A program made the translations under genes and the position numbers. DNA of 64,000 bases, taken from positions 2,542,001 to 2,606,000 of the forward strand of contig NZ_CP065377.1 in the NCBI RefSeq assembly GCF_019967995.1, in the 5' to 3' direction. A model generated the notes under the pieces. The model made no database searches. It was not told the origin of the DNA and saw only the letters and a program-made list of their open reading frames with translations. Shown here piece by piece: positions 1-8,829 of the stretch (within the stretch, counting starts at the first letter, position 1; each line of letters begins with the position of its first letter). The stretch is from Faecalibacterium prausnitzii (lineage in GTDB: Bacteria; Bacillota; Clostridia; Oscillospirales; Ruminococcaceae).

Positions 1-215
1 GCCGCTTTCCGCCCCGGCACTGCGCCCGCTGCCTGAAGACCTGCGACCCCGCCTGTGTGCCCTACTGCATCACCCATGCACTGATCGAAGCGGTCAAGGG
101 CAATGTGGAGGAAGGTCTTTTCTTCTGCGGGGACAATGTGGGCCGGCTGGACCGGATGTATACCGTCCGTGAACTGATGGACGAACTTGTGACCGAATGG
201 AGGCAGAACGCATGA
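1..215 (+). CDS. fabK: Enoyl-ACP reductase II / nitronate monooxygenase family, C-terminal end
   Basis: Only the last ~70 codons are present; the gene enters from the left edge in frame 3. The tail carries the Cys-rich CLKTCDPACVPYC stretch, then LFFCGDNVGRLDRM and a C-terminal MDELVTEW helix, as in clostridial members of the FMN-dependent nitronate monooxygenase/FabK family. FabK reduces trans-2-enoyl-ACP in the last step of each elongation cycle. Its stop overlaps the fabD start (ATGA), so it heads a co-transcribed fab operon, which favours FabK over a true nitronate monooxygenase. The catalytic half lies outside the window. Confidence 0.75.
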   Translation, partial: RFPPRHCARCLKTCDPACVPYCITHALIEAVKGNVEEGLFFCGDNVGRLDRMYTVRELMDELVTEWRQNA

Positions 216-1147
216 AACTTGCCGTGTTGTATGCCGGCCAGGGTGCGCAGCACCCCGGCATGGGCAAAGAATTTTACGAAGCATCGCCCGCCTTCCGGGC
301 CGCATTCGACAGCGCCGTGCTGGATTTTGACCTGCACCGCGTCTGCTTCGAGGACCCGGACGGCGTTTTGGGGCAGACCCAATACACCCAGCCCTGCATG
401 GTGGCCTTTGCCTGCGGCGTGACCGCAGTGCTGGCCGAAAAGGGCGTACAGCCCGCATACACCGCCGGGCTTTCCCTCGGCGAATATTCCGCACTGGAAG
501 CAGCCGGGGTGTTCACCGCGAAACAGGCCATCGAGCTGGCCGCCTACCGCGGCAAAGCCATGGCCGATGCCGCCAACGGCATCGACTGCGGCATGACCGC
601 CGTGCTGAACCTGGACCGCGAGACCCTTGCGCAGTGCTGCGAACAGGCTTCGGCTCTGGGCTGTGTCCAGATCTGCAACTACAACTGTCCGGGTCAGCTG
701 GTCATCGGCGGCGAAAAGGCTGCGGTGGAGCAGGCTGCTGCGCTGGCGAAAGCCGCCGGTGCCCGCCGCTGCATCCCGCTCAACGTGAGCGGCCCCTTCC
801 ATACCCGGCTCATGGCCCCCGCCGGGGACGCCCTCGCCCGCCGGTTCGAGACCGAATCCTTCGGCGAAATGCGCGTTCCGGTGCTGTTCAACTGCCTGGG
901 CCGCGAAAAGGCTGCGGAGGACAGCATCCCGGCCCTGCTGGTCCGGCAGGTACAGAGCAGCGTCTACATGGAAGATACCCTGCGCCGTCTGGGCGAGCTG
1001 GGCGTGGACCACATTCTGGAAGTCGGCCCCGGCAAGGCCCTGAGCGGTTTTGTGAAAAAGACTCTGCCCGGCGTCGAATGCGCTGCGGTGGAGACCCCGG
1101 AAGAACTGGACGCCGTGCTGGACGCATGGAAAAAGGAGACCGTATGA
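212..1147 (+). CDS. fabD: Malonyl-CoA:ACP transacylase
   Basis: Loads malonyl groups from CoA onto acyl carrier protein for cytosolic type II fatty acid synthesis. The 311-residue protein opens with KLAVLYAGQGAQHPGMG, has the nucleophile motif GLSLGEYSAL (catalytic Ser about residue 90) and the partner His in SGPFHTRLMAP. Usual FabD length is about 310. A longer frame starts at 197, but the ATG at 212 overlaps the fabK stop and has GGAG about 10 nt upstream, so 212 is preferred. The stop overlaps fabG by ATGA, indicating translational coupling. Confidence 0.95.
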   Translation: MKLAVLYAGQGAQHPGMGKEFYEASPAFRAAFDSAVLDFDLHRVCFEDPDGVLGQTQYTQPCMVAFACGVTAVLAEKGVQPAYTAGLSLGEYSALEAAGVFTAKQAIELAAYRGKAMADAANGIDCGMTAVLNLDRETLAQCCEQASALGCVQICNYNCPGQLVIGGEKAAVEQAAALAKAAGARRCIPLNVSGPFHTRLMAPAGDALARRFETESFGEMRVPVLFNCLGREKAAEDSIPALLVRQVQSSVYMEDTLRRLGELGVDHILEVGPGKALSGFVKKTLPGVECAAVETPEELDAVLDAWKKETV

Positions 1148-1893
1148 GCGAACAGACTCTGACCCGCGCCGCCGTCGTGACCGGCGGGAGCCGCGGCATC
1201 GGCCGCGCCGTCTGCACGGCACTGGCAAAACAGGGCGTGAACGTGGTGGTCAACTACTGCCACGGCGAAGCCGCTGCGGCCGAGACCGTCGCGCTGTGCA
1301 AAGCCGCAGGCGCAGACGCCGTGGCCGTGCAGGCCGATGTTTCCACTGCCGCAGGCTGCAAGGCGCTGTTTGACGCCGCCGCGGCCGCCTTTGGCCGGGT
1401 GGATATCCTGGTGAACAACGCGGGCATCACCCGCGACAACCTCATCCTCCGCCTGACCGAAGAGGACTTTGACGCCGTGCTGGACGCCAACCTCAAGGGT
1501 GCTTTCCTCTGCTGTAAGGAAGCCGCCCGCCGCATGGTGCGCCAGCGGTATGGCCGCATCGTGAACCTTTCCAGCGTTGTGGCGCTGCGGGGCAATGCCG
1601 GCCAGACCAACTATGCCGCCAGCAAGGCCGGCCTCATCGGCCTGACCAAGAGTCTGGCGCGGGAGCTGGCCAGCCGGAACGTCACGGTGAATGCCGTTGC
1701 GCCCGGCTTTATTGAGACCGATATGACCGCCGCTCTGCCGGAAGCCGTCCGCGCCGAAATGGCCAAAGGCATCCCGGCGGGCCGGGCCGGCAGCCCGGAG
1801 GATGTGGCGAACGCGGTGGCATTCTTCACCGCCGAACAAAGCAGCTATCTCACCGGGCAGGTGCTCTGTGTGGATGGCGGCATGGCAATGTAA
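1144..1893 (+). CDS. fabG: 3-oxoacyl-ACP reductase
   Basis: NADPH-dependent SDR that reduces 3-ketoacyl-ACP in chain elongation. The 249 residues include the cofactor motif TGGSRGIGRAV near the N-terminus, NNAGITRDN, the catalytic Ser (NLSSVVA) and YAASK, then APGFIETDM and the C-terminal CVDGGMAM. The start overlaps the fabD stop; the open frame running upstream is chance extension across fabD. A clear fabF Shine-Dalgarno follows 16 nt downstream. Confidence 0.95.
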   Translation: MSEQTLTRAAVVTGGSRGIGRAVCTALAKQGVNVVVNYCHGEAAAAETVALCKAAGADAVAVQADVSTAAGCKALFDAAAAAFGRVDILVNNAGITRDNLILRLTEEDFDAVLDANLKGAFLCCKEAARRMVRQRYGRIVNLSSVVALRGNAGQTNYAASKAGLIGLTKSLARELASRNVTVNAVAPGFIETDMTAALPEAVRAEMAKGIPAGRAGSPEDVANAVAFFTAEQSSYLTGQVLCVDGGMAM

Positions 1894-1908
1894 AAGGAGA
1901 ACTTTCGC

Positions 1909-3147
1909 ATGGAAAAACGCAGAGTCGTGATCACCGGCCTTGGCACTGTGAACCCGCTGGGCAACAACGTTTCCGCAAGCTGGGATGCTGCCATGGCAGG
2001 CAAATGCGGTATCGGGCCCATCACCCAGTTCGATGCCAGCGAATTCAAGTGCAAGCTGGCAGGCGAAGTCAAGAACTTTGACCCGGAGACCGTCGTAGAC
2101 AAAAAAGAAGCCCGCAAGATGGCCCGTTTCACCCTGCTGGCGCTGGCTGCGGCCGCCGAAGCCATTGCAGACAGCGGCCTGGACACCGAAGCGGAAGCCC
2201 GCCAGATCGGCGTCATCCTTTCCAGCGGCATCGGCGGTCTGCCCACCATCGAAGAGCAGCACACCCGCGGCGAGGAAAAAGGGATGGAGAAGGTCAGCCC
2301 CTACTTCGTCCCCATGTCCATCGCGAACATGGCCGCAGCGCAGATCGCCATCCGCTTCGGGCTGAAGGGGATGTGCACCTGCCCGGTGACTGCCTGTGCA
2401 GGCGGCACCAACGCCGTGGGCGATGCTTTCCACCGCATCCGTGATGGCTATGAGCCGGTCATGGTCTGCGGCGGTGCCGAAAGCTGCATCAGCCCGCTGG
2501 GCATCGGCGGCTTCACCAGCATGAAGGCGCTTTCCACGGCTTCCGACCCGGATGCCGCCAGCCTGCCCTTCGATGCCCGCCGCAGCGGCTTCGTCATGGG
2601 CGAGGGCAGCGGTGTGCTGGTGCTGGAAGAACTGGAGCACGCGAAGGCGCGCGGTGCGCACATCTATGCCGAGGTGGTGGGCTACGGTGCCAACTGCGAC
2701 GCCTACCACTTCACCGCACCGGCACCCGGCGGCGCAGGCGCCATCGACTGCATGAAGCTGGCACTGGCCGATGGTCAGGTCGCGCCGGAAGCCATCGACC
2801 ACATCAACGCCCACGGCACCGGCACCCACATGAACGACAGTTGCGAGACCGCCGCCATCCATGCGGTGTTCGGTGCCCATGCCGGGGACATCGCCGTCGT
2901 TTCGACCAAGAGCATGACCGGCCACCTGCTGGGCGGTGCAGGCGGCGTGGAAGCCGTGTTCACCGCGCTGGCGCTGCGCGACCAGTTTGCGCCGCCCACC
3001 ATCCACTACGAGCAGCCCGACCCGGAATGCGACCTGGATTACGTTCCCAACACCGGCCGCTCCATGAAGATGGAATACGCGCTCAGCAACAGTCTGGGCT
3101 TTGGCGGGCACAATGCCTGCCTCGTGTTCCGGAAATGGGAGGGCTGA
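1909..3147 (+). CDS. fabF: Beta-ketoacyl-ACP synthase II
   Basis: Condenses acyl-ACP with malonyl-ACP, the chain-extending step. At 412 residues it is normal length for KAS II. The Cys-His-His triad is visible: Cys in VTACAGGTNAV, His in NAHGTGTHMND and His in KSMTGHLLGGAGG. The N-terminus RRVVITGLGTVNPLG is typical. AAGGAG lies 8 nt before the ATG. It sits between fabG and fabZ in a tight operon, so it probably serves bulk fatty acid synthesis. Confidence 0.96.
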   Translation: MEKRRVVITGLGTVNPLGNNVSASWDAAMAGKCGIGPITQFDASEFKCKLAGEVKNFDPETVVDKKEARKMARFTLLALAAAAEAIADSGLDTEAEARQIGVILSSGIGGLPTIEEQHTRGEEKGMEKVSPYFVPMSIANMAAAQIAIRFGLKGMCTCPVTACAGGTNAVGDAFHRIRDGYEPVMVCGGAESCISPLGIGGFTSMKALSTASDPDAASLPFDARRSGFVMGEGSGVLVLEELEHAKARGAHIYAEVVGYGANCDAYHFTAPAPGGAGAIDCMKLALADGQVAPEAIDHINAHGTGTHMNDSCETAAIHAVFGAHAGDIAVVSTKSMTGHLLGGAGGVEAVFTALALRDQFAPPTIHYEQPDPECDLDYVPNTGRSMKMEYALSNSLGFGGHNACLVFRKWEG

Positions 3148-3150
3148 GCC

Positions 3151-3624
3151 ATGGCTGAACCCCGCATCGTGCGCGAAACGCCCCATGCCCTCACGGCAGA
3201 GCAGATCGCAGCCATCCTCCCGCACCGCTACCCCTTCGCCCTCGTGGACCGCATCCTGGACTACGAGCCGGGCCAGTGGGCCATTGGCCGCAAATGCGTG
3301 ACCCGCAACGAAGATTTTTTCAACGGCCACTTCCCCGGTGCGCCCGTCATGCCCGGTGTCCTCATCCTCGAAGCACTGGCCCAGACCGGCGCTGTGGCGG
3401 CGCTCAGCCTGCCGGAGAATCAGGGCAAGCTCGCCCTTTTCGGCGGCATCAAAAATGCCCGCTTCCGCAAACAGGTCACACCCGGCGATGTGCTCACCCT
3501 CCACTGCGAACTGGTGGAGCAGCACGGCCCGGTGGGCATCGGCAAAGCCTCGGCCTATGTGGACGGCAAGTGCGCCGCCACCGCAGAGCTGACCTTTGTG
3601 CTGACCGAAAAGGCAGACGCCTGA
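3151..3624 (+). CDS. fabZ: 3-hydroxyacyl-ACP dehydratase
   Basis: Hot-dog-fold dehydratase that makes trans-2-enoyl-ACP. The 157 residues carry [16 protein letters not shown], the catalytic His in [13 protein letters not shown] and the catalytic Glu in [12 protein letters not shown]. The start is 3 nt after the fabF stop. It is the last fab gene here: no acc genes follow, and the next gene is convergent. Regulation would have to act at an upstream promoter outside the window. Confidence 0.95.
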   Translation: MAEPRIVRETPHALTAEQIAAILPHRYPFALVDRILDYEPGQWAIGRKCVTRNEDFFNGHFPGAPVMPGVLILEALAQTGAVAALSLPENQGKLALFGGIKNARFRKQVTPGDVLTLHCELVEQHGPVGIGKASAYVDGKCAATAELTFVLTEKADA

Positions 3625-3660
3625 CATCCGTTTTTTCAAGCGAATAAAATACGCAAAAAC

Positions 3661-3694
3661 AGCAGCCGCCGGGAATCTCTTCCCGGCGGCTGCT
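3661..3694 (-). terminator. Intrinsic terminator between convergent fabZ and the sugar ATPase
   Basis: A perfect 15-bp stem (AGCAGCCGCCGGGAA, TCTC loop). Read on the minus strand it is followed by GTTTTTG, so it mainly ends the ABC ATPase gene. It lies 37 nt from both convergent stops and probably limits fab read-through too. Confidence 0.8.
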
Positions 3695-3730
3695 GCTATT
3701 AGGAGGACCAAAAACGATCCCTGGAAAAAC

Positions 3731-4846
<1,116 letters not shown>

Positions 4847-4976
4847 AGGTCATTTGCCTCCATTATTTTTTATCAGGTTCGCACCGCTTCTTGACGAGGG
4901 GTGCTTTCGTTGTTATTATAATAGCAGATTATTTTGTGATATAAAATAGCATTTTATTGATTTGAGGTGTCAGATA

Positions 4977-5837
4977 TTGATTTTTGATTGGAGCACCACC
5001 GCAGCGCTGGCCTCGGTGCAGGATGTCCAGCCCGAAAGCCCCCTCACGCTGGCGGGCGAAGGGCTGTGGGTGTGCCTGGTCTCCAGCGGAAAATGCACGG
5101 CTTCCCTGCCCGCTGCCGGGCCGTCCCCGGCGGGGTCGGCTCTCGTCCTGCCGCCCCAGAGCGTGTCTGCCGGCCATCTGATTTTGAGCCGCGCCCCGCT
5201 GGCCCTTGCCCCAGAGGGCGGCTGCCATCTGCTCTGCATCCAGCTCACCGGGCAGGCGGCGGCCCAGTTCCTCGCCGGGCTGACCGAGCTGCCCTTTCTG
5301 GCCCGCGGCGAGACCTGCCCTGCCGCCGCCGAACTGATGGGGCGGCTGGCCGCAGAGGCCGGAGCAGAGCTTCTCGGCACCCCGCACAGCCGCGCCGTCA
5401 GCCAGCTCGCCTTTGCACTGCTGTGCGAGCTGTCAGGGGCCGACAGCGCTGCGCCCTCCCTGCCGCCCCTCGTCACCGCCGCCATCGAGGACATCCGCCA
5501 GAACTACGCGGGCCTCTACGGCGTGGAGGAGCTCAGCGAGCGGCTGGGCGTCTCGAAAAGCCACCTCGTCCGCACCTTCACGGCCGCAGTGGGGGTACCG
5601 CCGGGGCGATATCTGACCACCATCCGCATCGAAGCGGCCATGCGTCTGCTCCTTCACCGGGAATACACGCTGGACGTCATCGCCAGCCTGTGCGGCTTTT
5701 CCGGAGCGAACTACCTCTGCCGCGTCTTCAAAAAAGAGACCGGCCACTCCCCCGCGCAGTGGCGGGCCATGGCCGGTCAGGCAGTGCGCCCCCTCTCGCC
5801 CGCCGAAAGCAAACGGGAGCAGGAGCTTTATATCTAA
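4977..5837 (+). CDS. AraC family transcriptional regulator
   Basis: A one-component regulator with two AraC-type helix-turn-helices in the last ~100 residues (YGVEELSERLGVSKSHLVRTF, split by a linker from LDVIASLCGFSGANYLCRVF). The N-terminal ~170 residues are Ala/Leu-rich and cupin-like, presumably ligand-binding, with no recognisable specificity. A TTG start at 4977 is preferred because GAGGTG lies 7 nt upstream; another TTG at 4962 is in frame. It is divergent from the sugar ATPase gene across an AT-rich gap, so it could control that gene, which is inference. Confidence 0.85.
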   Translation: MIFDWSTTAALASVQDVQPESPLTLAGEGLWVCLVSSGKCTASLPAAGPSPAGSALVLPPQSVSAGHLILSRAPLALAPEGGCHLLCIQLTGQAAAQFLAGLTELPFLARGETCPAAAELMGRLAAEAGAELLGTPHSRAVSQLAFALLCELSGADSAAPSLPPLVTAAIEDIRQNYAGLYGVEELSERLGVSKSHLVRTFTAAVGVPPGRYLTTIRIEAAMRLLLHREYTLDVIASLCGFSGANYLCRVFKKETGHSPAQWRAMAGQAVRPLSPAESKREQELYI

Positions 5838-5842
5838 TGTAC

Positions 5843-5867
5843 CGGGGCTGCTCTGCCCCGCTTTTTT
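5843..5867 (+). terminator. Intrinsic terminator of the AraC gene
   Basis: CGGGGC/GCCCCG stem with a 6-nt loop followed by CTTTTTT. The T-run overlaps the last codon of the convergent MATE gene. Confidence 0.85.
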
Positions 5868-7164
5868 ATGCCCTTCCGGCCTTCCGCTTCAGCAGGAAGA
5901 CGGTCAGCGACAACGTGATGGCCTCCGAGACCGGGAACGCCGCCCAGACGCCGTTCATCCCGAACAGTGCGCTCAGCACCAGCGAACAGACCACGATGGC
6001 CACCATGCCGCGGCACAGCGAGGTGATGGAGGCCTCCGCCGGGCGGTTGACGGCTCCCAGATAACCTGCCGCCACGATGTTGCAGCCCGCGAAGAAGTAT
6101 CCCACGAAGTAGATGCGCATCCCGCTGTGGGCAAACTCAGCCATGAGCGCGGAGTTCTCGCTGTTGAAGAGGGCCGTCAGCGCATCGGTATACCCGAACA
6201 CGACGCCGTACAGCAGCGCCGCCAGCCCCAGCGCCGTGCCGCAGCCCAGCAGCAGGAGCTTTCTGGCCCCGACCATCTCATTTTTGCCGTAGCACTGGCT
6301 CACCAGCGGCTGAGCGCCCTGCGCCACGCCGTTGAAGATGGCCGTTGCCACCAGCGCAAAGTTCGCCACGACGCCATAGGCCGCCACGGCCACATTGCCC
6401 GCCAGGCGCAGCAGCAGGAAGTTGAATACGGTGGTCGTCACGCCGGAGGAAAGCTCCCCGACAAAGCCGGAGATGCCCAGCTGGCAGCTCTGGGCCAGCA
6501 GCCTGACGGACGGTGCCTTGCGCACAAAGGTGATGGTGTTGCTCTTCTTTATAAAATGTGCGCTGCATACGGCAATGCTCAATATCGGCGAGATGGCCGT
6601 TGCCAGCGCCGCACCGGGCAGACCCAGGCCCATCGGGAAGATGAAGATGTAGTCGAACACCACATTGAACAGACTGCCGCTCAGCGTCGCCACCATGGCC
6701 AGCGAGGGGTCGCCGTCGTTGCGGACGAAGGACGCCACCACATAGTTGCACATAAAGAAGGGGGTGAACATCAGAAAGATGCGGGCATAGTTCATGCCCA
6801 GCGCCACGATGTCCGCATCGCCGCCCATCAGCCGCAGCAGGCCGTCCGGGCGGAAGATGCCCACCAGCATGAACGGCACCGCCAGGATGCAGACGCTGAA
6901 AATGGCATTGGAGAAATAGCGCTGCGCCCGCGCATCCCCCTGCGCCCGCAGGATGGCATAGCGGGTGGCCGCGCCCAGACCGATCATCGAGCCGAAGGCA
7001 AAGATGAGATTATAGATGGGCAGGCAGAGGTTCAGCAGGGTCACGCCGTCGGTGCCCGCCGCCTGCGCAATGAAATAGGTATCCGCCAGGATGTAGCACG
7101 ACGTTCCCAGCAGGCCGAAAATGTTCTGGGAAACGTATTTGAAAAACTGCTTTGTCAGGTTCAT
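5866..7164 (-). CDS. MATE family efflux transporter
   Basis: A 432-residue integral membrane protein with about 12 predicted hydrophobic segments in two similar halves. It begins KQFFKYVSQNIFGLLGTS and has the family-typical DTYFIAQAAGTDGVTLLNL region. MATE proteins export cationic compounds in exchange for Na+ or H+; the substrate cannot be read from sequence. The closest style is the Na+-driven subgroup common in clostridia. A strong promoter with TTGACA lies just upstream. Confidence 0.88.
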   Translation of the reverse strand: MNLTKQFFKYVSQNIFGLLGTSCYILADTYFIAQAAGTDGVTLLNLCLPIYNLIFAFGSMIGLGAATRYAILRAQGDARAQRYFSNAIFSVCILAVPFMLVGIFRPDGLLRLMGGDADIVALGMNYARIFLMFTPFFMCNYVVASFVRNDGDPSLAMVATLSGSLFNVVFDYIFIFPMGLGLPGAALATAISPILSIAVCSAHFIKKSNTITFVRKAPSVRLLAQSCQLGISGFVGELSSGVTTTVFNFLLLRLAGNVAVAAYGVVANFALVATAIFNGVAQGAQPLVSQCYGKNEMVGARKLLLLGCGTALGLAALLYGVVFGYTDALTALFNSENSALMAEFAHSGMRIYFVGYFFAGCNIVAAGYLGAVNRPAEASITSLCRGMVAIVVCSLVLSALFGMNGVWAAFPVSEAITLSLTVFLLKRKAGRA

Positions 7165-7201
7165 GAAGCGTCCTTTCTGTCCATTCTTACACTTGCTCGC
7201 C

Positions 7202-7231
7202 AGTTTAGCACAGTTTTACGCAAAATGTCAA
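7202..7231 (-). promoter_or_regulatory. Sigma-A-type promoter of the MATE gene
   Basis: On the minus strand, TTGACA (7226-7231), 18-bp spacer, TAAACT (7202-7207). The start site falls about 30 nt before the MATE ATG, which has an AAAGGA Shine-Dalgarno. Confidence 0.65.
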
Positions 7232-7284
7232 TCTCGTGCGGCAGACCACTCCCACGGAACGGTTGCTTTTCCCCGCCGCACGAG

Positions 7285-7377
7285 GGGAGTTTTACCGGCG
7301 AGTATCCGAGGTGGGGACCCGACGCGAAGCGTTGGGGAGGGCATGGAATGCCCTTTGACTCGCCGGGAAAAGCTCCC
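7285..7377. repeat. 93-bp palindromic element with two internal hairpins
   Basis: Outer arms of 19-20 nt (GGGAGTTTTACCGGCGAGT and its near-perfect complement at 7358-7377) enclose two smaller hairpins, ACGC-GAA-GCGT and GGGCAT-GGA-ATGCCC. The folded form is a multi-arm cruciform. It lies in the intergenic space between divergent promoters and has no ORF. The shape suggests a small dispersed repeat or MITE-like sequence. Only one copy of this type was seen here. Confidence 0.6.
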
Positions 7378-7416
7378 GGAGATGCGGCTCATGTAGAGCT
7401 CCCGCCAGATTTCCCG

Positions 7417-7446
7417 TTGACGAACCGCTTTTACCGGGTGTATACT
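7417..7446 (+). promoter_or_regulatory. Sigma-A-type promoter of the PfkB-like gene
   Basis: TTGACG (7417-7422), 18-bp spacer, TATACT (7441-7446). The expected start site is about 7453, 28 nt before the ATG, which has AAAGGAGGG upstream. Confidence 0.7.
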
Positions 7447-7480
7447 TGTACCCTATTTTGATGGAAAGGAGGGAGCCGCC

Positions 7481-8308
7481 ATGCCGGAAAAGCCCCTGCT
7501 CTGCCTGGGCGAAACCTGGCTGGAGCTGACCGCTGACACACCGCCGGAGCTTGCCGGACAGTTTCAGGTGCAGGTCGGCGGCTGGGGGGCCGGACTCTGC
7601 CGCGCCTACACCCGCTGCGGCGGGCGGGCGGTGCTTCTCTCCCAACTTGGGGCCGACCCCTTTGGCCGCAAGGCAGCAGCCCAGCTGGCGGCAGACGGTG
7701 TGGACTGCTCCCGCCTCTGCTTCACGGATGCAGCCCCCACCCCGGTGGTCTTCTCCGGCGCGGGCGAGACGCTCCCCTATCGCACCCGCTCCTCCGAGCT
7801 TTGCTATGCCCCGGAACAGCTGGACGCCGGCGCTTTCCGGGACGCCTTCGCGCTCTGCTTCTCCTCCGCCTGCCTGCTGGACTCCCCCGCCCGGCTGACC
7901 CATCTCAAGTCCATTGCCGCCGCGCGGGATGTCGGCACCTTCGTCTGCTATGCGCCCCGGATGACCGAGTCTGCGCCTTTCTGGCCGGACGCTGCTTCTC
8001 TGCGGGAAACGGCCCGCGCATTTTTTCCACAGGCGGACGTTTTGTTGTTGAAAAGCAGCGACCTTTTTCCGCTGTTTGGCTCCCATGAGCTGCGCACGGC
8101 CCTGTTTGCCCTTTTTTCCGGCCATGTTCAGCTGATTTTTTATTCTGATTCGGAAAATATTCATCTTTTTACACGGAGCGTACTGCTTTCTGCGGCAAAA
8201 AACGACTTTGCCGAGGCCGAACTGCTCCACCGGCTCTGCCGCCTGAACACCTGGCCAGACAAGCTGGCCGGCCTGCGGGAAAGCACGCTCCGCAAGCTCT
8301 TATTCTGA
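7481..8308 (+). CDS. PfkB/ribokinase-like protein, shortened and lacking the GAGD motif
   Basis: The N-terminal half matches PfkB sugar kinases: CLGETWLELTAD, VGGWGAGLCRAYTRCGG (the substrate-binding GG region) and LSQLGADPFGRKAAAQL. At 275 residues it is 30-50 short. The C-terminal GAGD motif holding the catalytic Asp and anion hole is absent: near residues 240-250 the sequence reads NDFAEAELLHRL where DTTGAGDAF would be expected. It may be a non-catalytic sugar-binding derivative or a decaying gene. The frame is intact, with strong promoter and ribosome site, so expression is likely. Confidence 0.75.
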   Translation: MPEKPLLCLGETWLELTADTPPELAGQFQVQVGGWGAGLCRAYTRCGGRAVLLSQLGADPFGRKAAAQLAADGVDCSRLCFTDAAPTPVVFSGAGETLPYRTRSSELCYAPEQLDAGAFRDAFALCFSSACLLDSPARLTHLKSIAAARDVGTFVCYAPRMTESAPFWPDAASLRETARAFFPQADVLLLKSSDLFPLFGSHELRTALFALFSGHVQLIFYSDSENIHLFTRSVLLSAAKNDFAEAELLHRLCRLNTWPDKLAGLRESTLRKLLF

Positions 8309-8340
8309 ACTGCCTTTCATCCGCCCGCACCCCGTACAAC

Positions 8341-8376
8341 GCACAAGACCCCCGGCCTGCGCCGGGGGTCTTGTGC
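8341..8376 (+). terminator. Terminator-like hairpin after the PfkB-like gene
   Basis: A 16-bp stem (GCACAAGACCCCCGGC, CTGC loop) 32 nt after the stop. Only a weak T tract follows, so it may work as a stability hairpin or bidirectional block. Confidence 0.6.
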
Positions 8377-8400
8377 TGCATTCTGCCAAAAATGCAAAAA

Positions 8401-8640
8401 CAGGCAGCGCCGTGGAAAGGAGGAGAAAGCGGCGCTGCCTGTCGTATGAGAACTCCCAAACATTTGCGGTTGTCAGGAGATGGTTGGTAGTCTGCCCGCC
8501 GCATTGGCTATTGCCTCGCATCCGCGGGGGACAGTGTTTTTTTCAAAGGGGGCCGCAGCATCGGTTTTCTGCCGAGGTATGCGGTTTTCATTGCCTGCAT
8601 TGGCATCCTGCGGGAGGTTCTTTCGTTCCTCCCTGACTGC
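8401..8640 (-). ncRNA. Candidate structured small RNA of unknown class
   Basis: This ORF-poor gap has on the minus strand a TACAAT -10 (8647-8652) and, 210 nt on, a terminator: a 12-bp stem (8401-8412/8430-8441) followed by TTTTTGCATTTTT. Between them are GGGAGG/CCTCCC and CCGCA/TGCGG hairpins and two copies of GCCAATGC. The size is near that of 6S RNA, but no 6S, SRP, tmRNA or RNase P core was recognised. The -35 is poor. It could instead be a leader or decaying sequence. Confidence 0.4.
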
Positions 8641-8705
8641 ACCCTTATTGTACCGGATAAAAATGGAGTTTCTTTGTGAGGTTTTTGAACAAATTGAAAA
8701 TAAAA

Positions 8706-8749
8706 AAATCAGCCGCTCCGGGCAAAGCAAAAACCGGAGTGGCTGATTT
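8706..8749 (-). terminator. Intrinsic terminator of the gntP gene
   Basis: Stem AAATCAGCCGCTCCGG/CCGGAGTGGCTGATTT (one mismatch), with TTTTTTTATTTTC following on the minus strand, about 80 nt past the GntP stop. Confidence 0.85.
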
Positions 8750-8829
8750 CGAAGGAGGTAATTAGATAAACGAATCGGATCGGAGAACATCCAGACGCTC
8801 ATCCGGGGGTGCAGGCCCCGGACGGGCGG

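Noticed and set aside
964..3711. 915-codon open frame on the minus strand across the fab genes
   Set aside because: High-GC shadow ORF: it lies wholly opposite four well-conserved fab genes and shows no recognisable domain or ribosome site.
4962..4976. Earlier TTG start of the AraC gene
   Set aside because: It would place the ribosome site GAGGTG inside the coding region; TTG 4977 is better spaced.
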